64,000 nucleotides of DNA from Clytia hemisphaerica. Its lineage: Eukaryota > Cnidaria > Hydrozoa > Leptothecata > Clytiidae. Location: positions 962,575 through 1,026,574 of the forward strand of contig CACVBU010000600.1 of the NCBI GenBank assembly GCA_902728285.1, written 5' to 3'. The stretch's first letter is position 1. Each line of letters starts with the position of its first letter. A program made the position numbers and the translations under genes. Below, piece by piece: positions 1-12,200 of this stretch. The notes beneath the pieces are model-generated. The model was not told the DNA's origin, did no database searches, and was given only the letters and a program-made list of their open reading frames with translations.

Positions 1-252
1 ATTCGCCAAACCGAGTTGCAAATACCCCCTCTTTGTAACTCGATCGCTCATAAGAATCACAAATTTCTGAAACTGTTTTGTAAGGTTTTTATCAGCTATA
101 AAGGCTTGAGAATGGATTGAGAGAGAGATTCAAATTAAAGAGACAGGGTTTGAGGGCTAATGTATGTGGTTGCCCGTATTTATCTTGTTTGCCAAGATAT
201 TTATCAACGCCCCTTAACATTCCATTATATTCAAGAAATAATTTCTTTTCAG

Positions 253-3200
253 GACCACAAAGCATTAGTGAAAGGACGCGATGACTTAATCAATGTCCTT
301 GCAAAAGACTTTGAAATATCAGGTCTGTTATTTAACTAAAAATGCAGGATATAGTGCTGCTCTTTTCAGAAATTTCATTTCTTTCCATTTAGCACTTCAT
401 CTCAATTTTGGTTTTGGGGCTTGGCCAATTTTTTAGGTGGGTCTGAACCTTTTTTGCGATGGTTGAATTTTTGAGTGGGTCAAGTTTTTTCTGTGGGTCC
501 ATAAAAAATCGATCCACAAAAAAGAAATTACCCACGAACTTATGCAAAAAACTTTTACTCACTCAAAGTAAATCCTCCCACGCGAAGCAGACTTGAGCAG
601 AAAATTTATTTTCATTCAGGTTACAACTCTTCTTCTTACGAACCACACGAAGCGGACACTTTCATTAACAAACTGAAAGATGTTTACATCAAGTCTGTCG
701 AAGAGGGAAAGAAAACTAAGGTCTGTATTTAGGTGACCGTTCTCAATCACTATATTATCCTGTTTCACGTTTTTGTGCAGGCAGGCCAACAATTACTTTC
801 CTTTCCGTTTTCGTAAAGTTTAGAGCGAAAGAAAAAGGTTGTTGTGAAAATCTATATGAATTACAGTAGCTTTCTGCTCAGGGGTGTCGGAAAATTTGAG
901 TAGGAGAGCAGATTTTTTATGACAAAGTAATTATCTTTATATACATTACATATACATAAAATATTTCAATTTCTTGTAAGAAGAACCAATATACTTTTGA
1001 AGATCAAGAAATTAATGATGAAAAAAAAATTATCTATTTATAACAACATTAAAAGATTTTTACTTCACAACAAAATTTTGCTAATTTTACAAATTTTTCC
1101 GACATCCTTGAGAACACTACTGAAGTACACGATCTACACGAATGCAATTTCAATTTGGAAATGAAATTATAAGAATTATTGGTGTTTAACATTTTAGTAC
1201 GCCACGATTTCTTCTACTTGTAGGCTCATTACAAAGAAGAACTCCAAGAAGCAGATAAGACGATTATGAAATATCAAAAATCTTTAAATTCTTATGAAAG
1301 TATCATGGACCAGAAACAAAAGATGATTGTAAGTTTTCCATTGGTTATTATAACAGTCGACTCACTTATTCGAAACTTTCAAAGTTATTCCCAGTCCCCA
1401 TCAAGGAGAAACCCTCTCAATACACTTTATATAATTCGGATCCCTTTGTAATTCGAACATTTAGGATTCCACGTTAGAGTTCGAATCAGCGAGAGTCAAC
1501 TATATTTACTTACATTGACAAAATCTGTTTCACAGATTGTTCTAAGTGTAAACACGACCTTTGTGTAACCTGGTATGACGGTCAACAATCGACAAGAAAT
1601 CGTTTATTTCTGCGGTCTTCAACGCAGTAAAGCAAGGTTATAAATTAAATTCGTAGCAATTCCATTGATTCGTAGGATTCAGGTACCGGATGGTGAACAT
1701 TGAGCATGTCGCTCCCCTCGTCTACTACGAACTAGTGTAATAGCAACGAACCGATAGCACAGTTGGGAGAGCAATCGCCCGGCAAGCGAGAGGTCGTGGG
1801 TTCAATTCCCACTCGATTCGTTACCTTTGAAAAAACTGGGAAGTACATTAGTGCAGGATTCGTAGATTCATAAATTAAATCAAAAGGGATATTTTTATAA
1901 AGAAAAAACCAAATGTTAAATTTATTTATTACTTTAAAGTAGGGCTGTTTAGAAGAGTGCTTATATCTTAACTCCTTCAAACCCGTAGAAAACCAACCAA
2001 ACGAAAATAGACGATTTGAGCAGCCAACTGAATCGATTAGCAGCTTCCGAAAACCGCATTCATAACATCGAAAAACAACTGCGTCAAAAAGAAACGGAAC
2101 TCAACGAATACCGGACGGATAATGATACGGAGAGGCTTGAGAACGAGATCAAGGAATTGTCACGTGACAAGAAAGACAAAGAGAGTGTTTTGGTGACTTT
2201 GAAAGATGAAGAAAATTTGATGTTGCAGAATTCCGCTGCTCAAACGAAAATCTCAATGATGGAGGATGATAAAGCACAAAAGAAAGATCAGTTTGACGGA
2301 ATGTGAGAACGCTTTCTTCATCTCGTGTTTCTTGCCTCATTTTGTGTAATCAAAGATTGGTTCTTTGCATTAAATACTTAAATCTTTATTATTGTCATAT
2401 TCTTTGCCAATTCTTACCCTTAACCACAGATTTATAAAGCCCGAAGGGCTAGATGTCGTGCTTTAAGCCATCGCAGACAACCCGTGAAGCTTCTGATTGG
2501 TCAAGCGCTGAAATTCTATTTTAATGTTACGTGACTTTGGTAGAATTTCCGTGTGCCGTGGTTAGGTAAACAATGGCACACTTTTCAGCCAAAGCACGGC
2601 ATCTAGCCCTTCGGGCTTTATAAATCTATGCCCTTAACTCTTAGATTGAGGAATCGTCAAGGATTGTTGGAAGATTTATTCGACACCAGACCTCCAGCAG
2701 AAGAGTTGAAGCCGAAACTAAAGAACTTCTTGCAGCGTTGCCAAGCTGACTCACGTAAACAAACAGATGAATTACAAAAGTATCATAACAAAGTTACAAA
2801 GTTGGAAATGGAACGCAACCTTGCTGTGTAAGACTCGATTCTTTTCGGCTTGATGGCCCACGCTGTCAAAATGTTAGAGTCCTTAGTATAGAGGATTTCC
2901 GTTTAACTAACTTGCCTCCGCTATTATGGAGGAAAACTTAATTGCCACAAAAGCTGATTTTCACTACAAAACTTTGCCAAAACCTGATACACCTCTATAC
3001 GGCAACCCCATCAATGCATCGCAACCTGTCATCATCATTTGTAATAACGCTATACTTTTTTCTTTTTTTTTTCTTTTTTTAGCAAAGAGCAAAATAAGAA
3101 GGAAGAAAAATTGAATTTTTCCAGTCAACGAGTGCACGATGTTTGTCAAGAAAATGATTACAATGAATTTAGAGAACTTGTTCGGCAGCAAGTTCAATCA

Positions 3201-6200
3201 TATCACAAGTAAACTCCCTTCTTATATATTTTTCCTTTGCATTAAGATAACTTAACCGCTCTGAATCCTTTTCGGTTGAGTGGCCAACTGGTTTTGGCTC
3301 CTACTTGAGACCAAACTTAGCATCGTCATCTCTCAAAGACCTTGCTTTTTCAAAGGCTCGTTCAGCAACTGTTGGGAATGATATGACGAGATAACCTAGA
3401 ATAGTAAGCTTGCATACAAAAAAACATAGCACGAAATTTTCGGATTTTCTTAAAAAATTACATTTTTCTTTTCCGAAAAAAAGGTTTCAAAAAATTTAAC
3501 TTTCGAAAGTGTTAAATCATTTTTCATCAATGTATCTCTAGTGCTCTCATCACTGTTAACTTACACCCAACTTACTTTTTGTAGGAATTTGAGCGAATTG
3601 AGTGCTTACGAGAAGATCTACCAGAAGTACCTGTTGGATTTGTCGGACGATAGTCAGACTGGTTGTCCTTTATGTCATCGAGACTTCGATTCCAAACGCG
3701 ATATCCGAAATCTTATCAACGAGGTTCGTCATTTTGTCCATATAATAGTCTAATATGAATTTTCAAATATGTCAGCCAAAATTTTTCGTCGGGGCAATTT
3801 TTTTCGTCACTTTTCTGAAACTTGAATATCTTTTTCTCAAATAGATTCTATTTTTCTCATCTTCAAACAGCCATTCTTTTTGTTTTAAACCTAATGATTT
3901 GGATCTCAGCTCAAAACGAACGAAGATTGAGCGCTAATATATTTCGACTCCAGTAACATGAGAAAGTTTGAGAACCTACTTTCTCACGCGCATCACTGAG
4001 TACTTTTCAAACATTTTACCTTTTCCCACACATGTTATTGTTTTAGTTCAAACCTTACCAAAAATCCCTACGTTTTTCAGTTGGAGACGAAGATTGAGGA
4101 CGTTCCCGGAACAAGGGAAGCACTTCAACAAACTCTTGAACAACAAAAAGACCTCGAACAATCAATCCTTGATATCGCTCCTGAGAAAAACCAAGTACAG
4201 TTTCTCTTCAGAAAGATCTTGCAAGGAATGCTCTGTGACAATAATTTTTCGTTGTGCAGAAATTATGTACCATTTTTAAGTTCAATGACGTTCACGATTA
4301 CTGTTCTACTTTTTGGACTCTTTAACTCTGGTCTAAGATTGTATAATATTATTTAACCTGTGAAGAACAGATGGTCTTTTTCTAGTATTAGTGTTTTTGA
4401 GATATCTGTGATCCATCCTTAATTCTCCTCCTCAGATGGATACTTTGAATGAAGAGTTGCCAATCTTGGAAGAGAAAATCCGAAAGTTGAACTTGGATAT
4501 CCAGAAAGAAAAAGAAAGCCTTGAAAAAGTAAGCTCTCAAATCAATGTAGTGTTTTAGCGAGTTGAATTTGACAATAGATTTTTCTGGTAAGGAAACAAA
4601 AGTTTTTAGATGGAACTTCAGGAGTGATAAACCATCTACACGTTACTGCTAGTGGTGTGTACAACCTCGTTCACTGCGGATCATCAGCTTTTTTATGCTT
4701 AATAGCGCCAGGTAATTCTCTGGCGCCCATCAGTAACGTAAATAAAGCCTGGAATACACGGGGATGAGGTTGCTTACTCAGTGGATTTACCATTTATTCT
4801 AAGACAGAGGCTGTTCATCCAATTGTCGTAATTTTGAAACATTTGAAAACTTTTTCTAGATTTCGACAGCGAAGAAAGCAACCGATCAAAAAGAAAAGAA
4901 TGCGCGAACTGTCGAAGCTGACGTCATCAAGATCGATGATCTTCTTTACGATCTCAAAGGTAATTAGCTAATTCACTTCCAATGCCAGATCAGTTCAAAA
5001 ACCCCTTAAAATGGAAATTATAAAATAATGAAAACCACCCACAGGGATTCGCCCTTGAAGTCTCCAGCCTGCCTAAAAGTTTTAGCCTTGTTTTGGCGAA
5101 AACTCGTGACCACGCCCTTAAAAATGAAAATTTTCAAAAAATGAAAAAAAGACCCCCAGATATTCACCCAAGGAACAAGTGTGCCAAATTTCAACCAAAT
5201 CCGATCATTTTTGAAGTCTCCAGCCTGCCCCAAAGTTTTAGCCTCGTTTTGGCGAAAACTCGTGACCACGCCCTTAAAAATGAAAATTTTCAACAAAAAA
5301 AACGCCCCCAGATATTCACCCAAGGAACAAGTGTGCCAAATTTAAACCAAACCCGATCATTTTTGAAGTCTCCAGCCTGCCGCTAAAGTTTTCGGACAGA
5401 CATACATACACACATACATACATACATTGTCAGATTCTAGCTCAACTGAAGTTGAGAATTCTCGTGCGATACTGAACTTCATCTGATAAGTGAGACTTGT
5501 CTCGCTTCGTTGTTGGACCTACCCGAAGAACGTACCTATGTACCAAGAATGAATTTTCTATCTCCGAAAAATCTTTCTTCTTAATTTTTCATCTACATTT
5601 TCCAAAATTAATTCACTTCCAATGCCAGATCAGTTTAAAAATTCTCGTGCGATACTGAACTTCATCTGATAAGTGAGACTTGTCTCGCTTCGTTGTTGGA
5701 CCTACCCGAAGAAAGCACCTATGTACCAAGAATGAAGTTTCTATCTCCGAAAAATCTTTCTTCTTAATTTTTCATCTACATTTTCCAAAATTGTTACAAT
5801 AATTTTTTGCAAAAATTAAAGTGCTCTAAATTATCTTTTCAACGGTACATAACCATTGGTTGGAAAACTGCAGGTAAAAAATTGCATTCTTAAAGCGAAT
5901 GGACTTTAACAACCCTTTTTACGCCGTTTTCACTTTTCCGACAATTTAATTTTGTCTCTGAAGTTCTTACCTATAGCACTAGCGGATCAAATGTAAAAAG
6001 TAACCCCTCAAATTTTAAGTTCGGATATTTAATTTTTGGAAAATGAACAAAAAACAATTTGTACATTAAGTTTTTTTTGGGTTAGTTTTTAGAAAATAAT
6101 TTATATATAAAAAAGTGGTAGAAAATAATATAAAAAAAACCAATGTGAAAAATTATTTACAAATGTATACATATGATTTGGAGATGACGTTACTACCAGA

Positions 6201-9200
6201 GTGTGTCATCGTTGGTGACAATGCTGCAGACCTTGATAAGAAGAAACCATATTCCGATACAAAAGATGGCAAGTGAAGCATCATATACGCCCCACGGTCT
6301 TGTGTCATGTTGGTCGAAAATAGCGTCTGATGTGTTCACAATGTTTTCAGATGCTTTCGATCGACTTTTTCGTTGTGGAGAACTATAAAATCAGTTAGTA
6401 GCGATGTTTAATGAGAAGAAAGCTTTACCAATCCACTCATTGTTAAAAATGAATTTAATTTGCAAGGGCTATAATATTAAATGGAAAATGTCTAGAAGCA
6501 GATGAGAGGAAACGAGGGAACTCAAGTAATCCAATTTCTATTACCGATTACACGTTGTTTTTATAAGAACATCCAAAATTTTTGAAGCCTTTAGATGTTT
6601 TTAACCTTTTGGGGTTTCAAGCCAAAAAACTGTTCTTAAAATGTTTTCCTAAGAATTTTCCTAAGAAATCGGTTGTTTTTGAGTCTAGCCTTAAGATGTT
6701 CTTAAAATGTTTTTAACATTTTGGCCATCGAAGCCTTATGTTCTTATAGTTTTTTGTAATAAAAAAGTGTAGCTTTAATTACCTTTTTTGTACTTTAGTG
6801 ACTTTCTTGATCTTGCCATTATCTAGATCCGATTTCTTTGATTGATCATGGTTCGGACCACTACTCTTTGCTTTTTGTGGCTTCGAAAACTCTTGATTAG
6901 TTTGTGCAGCGACAATTAGTGAATTTGCTTCGATGTCGTTGGAAGCAGCTTGTTTAGATTTTCTCTTGCGTTCCCTTTGCTTTTGCTTGCCTGCTGCCTC
7001 TGCTTCCTGGATAGTTTGCATTTGAGCAATTTTATACTCATACTCTTGCTTGACCGTTTGCAAGTGCTCTTTGGTAGCCTCAAGCTTTTTGTTGATTTCT
7101 ATCTTCTTCATGCTATTCGCGTGAGCCTGAAAAGAAGTATTTGCAATAGAATTGTTGATAACGCTGACAAAATTGAGACCCTTTTCGAAGACTTTTACGG
7201 CTAAAAATTACTCGTTGCCCTAAAAATAACCTTTATTGGTGGATGAGCATTTGTAAGACCCGTGATCAATGCCGATCTACCATTCTTACTGTTATAATTT
7301 TTTTCTTGTATTGTGTCTTGTAAAGGATTATTCAAATTCCAACAAAATGAGATTAGCTCAGATCAGCGAATATTGTCTCAAGGACTCGTGCAACCTAGCT
7401 ATTCAACTCCTAAAGATTTTTGAGAACTGATCGATGTCAATAATTTATTAGAATAAAAAGCTGAAATCTTACTTCGTCTCTGTAAGCATTACGTTCACGG
7501 ATCAAAGATTCGATCCTCTTCTTTTCACGTTTCAAATTGTTCTGTATTTTCTCCATGGAGACCTTTTGTTTTTCGATAGTAGCTCGGTCCGCATTCTCTT
7601 TCTTCTTTTGTGCGGAAATATCTTCCAAACGAGCACGAATCTCGACTTCTCGTTGGTTTAATCTCTTCTCCAAACGGAGAACACTGTTCGATGCAGCCTC
7701 TAGTTTCTTCTCACTGACTGCTTTTTCTTTTTGTAAGTTACCAATCGTCAGTTGAGATTCTTTAAGGTTGTCATCTTTTGCAGCCAATGCCTCCTGGTGC
7801 ATCAAACCCATCTGGCTGGCTTCTTTTTTCAACTGTTCAATCTGTTCCTTGGCTTCACTAATCTCGTCCATATGTGCGTTTTTCGAACGGAGTAATGCCT
7901 CACTCTTTTTCGCCATTTCTGCTTCATGGTTTAATTCACATTCGACTTGCGCTAATTTCAATTCTTCGTTCTGTGTTTTTAGCGATCCCACATTTTTTTC
8001 CTTGACGTTGATTTGCTCTTTGAAGCTCTCGCACATCTTAACCAACTCGCTCTCTTTTCGTGTCAGTTCTTCAATATGTTTCTTACGTTCTTCCTCATTA
8101 TCCTTTATCAATTTCTCATGCATAGCCTTTAGATCATCCAGCTCCTGTTGTTGTTTGTTTAACTCTTCTCGGCCTTGGGCGAACCTTTCGTTAGCTTCCT
8201 TGATCTCTTTCGTTGCCTTAAACAATTTCTTCTTGATGACAGCTTTCTTGTCATTCAATTCTACGATCTGAACGGCCTGGGCATTGATTTGTTCAGTTCG
8301 TTGCTGTGCGGAGTGTTGCGTATTAAAGAGTAATTTCTGTTCGGCGTCCAGGCTTTTACGAAGCTCTTGAATAGTTTCTTGATCCAACTCCGATTTTCCT
8401 TGTTCTTTCACGGAATCTAGCTCCCTCTCAAAATATGTCTTCATTTCACAGATCTGAGCTTCTTTATCACAGATTTCAGCCTCCTTTTCTGCTAGAAGGA
8501 CTTGGTTGTGTTCTTTTGCTTCTGCCAATAACACGTCAAAGTGTTGTTTCAACTGCGAGGTAGTATCGGCCACACATTCTTTGATATCCACGCCCATCTC
8601 TTCAACCTCTTCACGGGCCATTATTAATTGTTTATTCAAATTTTCGATCGTATTGTGCAAAGCATTCGCCTCTTCACGATGCGCAAGATCGGATTCTTCT
8701 TTGATCAAAGATAATCGTCGGATTTCAGCTTCAGCTACCGTGTTTCTATTTTCTAAGTTCTCGTAGTCAACTTTCATTTTAATGTAGTCGACTTCAATTT
8801 TACGAAGTTCTTCTAAAAGAGCTGTACTATTTTGTTGAGAAGTGTCTACAATGCCTTTTACTTTTGTATCGGCTTGTCTTTCTTTTGAAAGAGTGTTACT
8901 CTTTTCTCTTTCATCATGTATCTTTTCATCATTCTGGGCTTTGATGACACTTTGATAAGTTTGTATCGCAATGTCAAATTCCAATGGGCCGACGTTCAAC
9001 TCCTTCATAATCTATAATCAATGTGAAAGATATTTAAGTCGGAAATTGCGCATAAACCAACCTGTAAAAAGGCTGAACTCTAAATTTACGGAGCTTGAGG
9101 CCCCGCCCTTCCTGTTTTAGTCAGGGGTAAAATGCATACAGTGTTTGTATGAGTTAGTGTAAGAGTTACTTCCATTCTTCCGTATATTGCATAGTAAACA

Positions 9201-12200
9201 TGGTCCAGAATACAACGTCAGTTTACAAGGACATTTATTACTTTCTTCGTAAAGCCGAAAGGTTATGTCAACTTAATGTGTCAGATGTAAGAAATTCTTA
9301 TGAAATTGGTTGGCCTTTCTTCAACAGGTGACTGCTGTAGTAGGGGTAGAAGATGAGAAGATTCGAGCTAAAATATTTTTCACTTCCCGATACCGAAAAA
9401 TGTAAATATAGAAACAAACCTTTTTTTGAAGTAATTCTTTATCATCAGTAACAATGCATGGTTGTGTGTTTCGGCCACCGTAAAGTTTGTCAGGAAGAGA
9501 AACATCCTTGTAGCTGATCAACGTTCTATTGATCTGACACAACTCATCAGTATCTGAATTTTGGCTTGGTGTATTTCCGCGGCCTGATTGAGAACCCTGG
9601 ATTTTATTTCCACCACGATAGAACTCCTTTCGAAGTCTTGCTTTCGAAGATTTCTTAAGGTCTTCTGTCATCAATGATGTAGCGCGCCACCACATCTTTC
9701 AAAAATAATTTTCGTTGATAAATACTTTACACTATTCAATTCACAATAAAAATTTTAAATGAACCTGTTTTTCGTTCGGTGTTTAAAGATCACTTTTGTA
9801 AAATGATATTTGACGTCAAAAAATTCAACGTCAACTGACGTCGTAATGATGCGCTTTTTTTTATCTGTCATTCTGATGGAGGATTGGTGGCCGCCCACGC
9901 TGACTTAAGCTTTAAAGAGGCGGGCTTTAATCACCACACAGAGAGCAATCGAATTCGGCCTTTGATATGCCGATAATCCCTTCGTGCTCCCTGAAAAAAG
10001 GGCTTTGTACCTTTCCCTACGAATTTTAATTTTTTTTGTTCTGGCATATTTCCGTCATTCAAATCTTGTCAAAAATTCTTGATATTTCTCAACCTAGATT
10101 GTGTCGGAAGTAATTTTCTACATGCTGCTATCATTATAATTTCATTGCTTAAGCTTGTTTGTTAATTTTTCCGCAGTCCAATGAATGTAAACTTCTCTCG
10201 CAATACTTCTTGCGTCCTACGTTTAGACTTTGAACCACCTTACCGAGCACTGATTTGGTCGTTCAATTACATAATTTTAGGTTTAACAATCGGAAGCGTT
10301 TGAAAGTTGACTTTTTTATTTTTGAGAGATAGCTTTGAATATGGTACGCGGGTAAGGGAGATCTTCTTTCTTAGTGATGACCGCAATTATTAAGCAGTGC
10401 TGTAGTTACCAGAGGGCAAGGGAATTTGCGAAATTCCCCGTTCAGACCAAACCTTGTTTGGCCCTGAGGTATCACTGTCACACCCCCTACCTCACTGAGT
10501 AATTTCAACCATCAAACCATGAGACAATGAGTTGAAATGTGGCCTTGAAGTATTAAAAGCTCTTGTCACTAAGTTTTTGTAACAGAAGTATTCGCACAGA
10601 AATAAGCTATTCTTAATCTTTCACTTTTAGATTTGGATACTTCGTTGAATATGGAACGAAGTAAATTGAAAGGTGTGACTGAGGGACGTTCCATGCAATC
10701 TATCCGTTCTGAAGTTCAAGAGAAAGAGGTTGTCATTGGAAGTCTGTCTCGAAAGATTGATCAGAAACGAGATCATTTGATGGAAGGACAACGAAAATTG
10801 AGTGAGTTGGAACGAGAAGTTAATCAACTCAATTCTACACAGGTACACGCCTTTTTTTATAAGAACATCTTCAATAAGAACCCAAAGCTCAAATTTTGCC
10901 ATTTTCTAAGAACCGATTTATAACAATTCATTTGTATAAGATTTCAAAATTTTAAAATACTAATTTTAGCCCATTTTAAACATAGTAACATCTTAATTAG
11001 TTAAAAGGTCGAAATTCAATTCGTACATTCAGTTTTCTTCTACGAAGGTTTTCATTTCTTTTCTTTTACAGCTCTCTTTGAAAACCGAGCTTCAGAAACA
11101 GACACAGTTACAACACCAGAAAGCAGAGCTCACTTCTACCAACCAATCGTACGAGCGGGAGATACGCGAAGCTTCAGGTCAACTACAACCTATTCGTGAC
11201 CAGTTAGAATTGGCTGTGGAGGACAAGAAAGATAAGGAAATGGTTCTTGAGACCTTCAACAATGATGTGAAAGATAAACTGAATAAAATCAAATCGAAAG
11301 GTGATCGTATCCGAGAAATGGTTGCATCCATTCAAAGGTAAAACAGATTCCATTTTTTCGAGACTATACTAGCCCATCACCACAACCATGTCTTTTTCAA
11401 ATACAGATTTTCGGATTCTTCAGTTACAATATTAGCCTATACTAGACGTCACCTGCGTTTCTTCTACGCAAGAAACAAGTTGTAAAATCCCGGTTTTTGG
11501 TGAGGTACCCGCTAGATTACAATATATAAAAAAGGTGGAATCATTTCTCTAAAAAAGGCACCCCAAAGTATCAATTAACCCGGAATGTTTATATAAAGAC
11601 AATAATGGCTTATCGTCTTCTAAACAATTTTCGACATATTTTGAATTTCTAGATACTTGGACGAAGGGCGTGATACAGCATTGGAAGATAACCAAGAGCA
11701 AATGCGAACCGTCGAAACTCGAAAGAAAACAAAAACAGACGAGAAACGAGCGAAAACCGCCGATTATAACGATATTAACGAAGAGATTAGTAAGCAAAGT
11801 ATCTTGAAACGAGAAATGGACGATAATGTCAAGATCATGGAAAAAGAGAGAGAAATCAATGACATTGAGAAGAAAATCACCGACTATCGCAAAGAGTTGA
11901 ATCAGTATGGGAATTTCCAAGACTTTCAGAAAGATCGAGGAACGTTGCAGGAGAAATTAGATGAATTCCGGAAAAGGAAAGCAGGACTTCAAGGACGTTT
12001 ACAAGGATTCGAAGATGAAGTGAAACGATGTCAACGTGATCTAGGTAATCGCTTAATTGTGTTTATTTTCCAATGTTCTCGCACTAAAGGAGGCTTCTCC
12101 GTCTCAAAATTCAACAAAATTCTGCAAAACATGAAGAATCTTGCCAGATTTGTTATGTAAAGTTCATTTCCGTCTGTGACAAAAACGTTGCTTTGACCAC

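Noticed and set aside
7537-8766. Plus-strand Ser/Phe/Cys-rich frames
   Set aside because: Antisense shadows of the coiled-coil exon 7473-9011; biased composition follows from complementing Glu/Lys codons.
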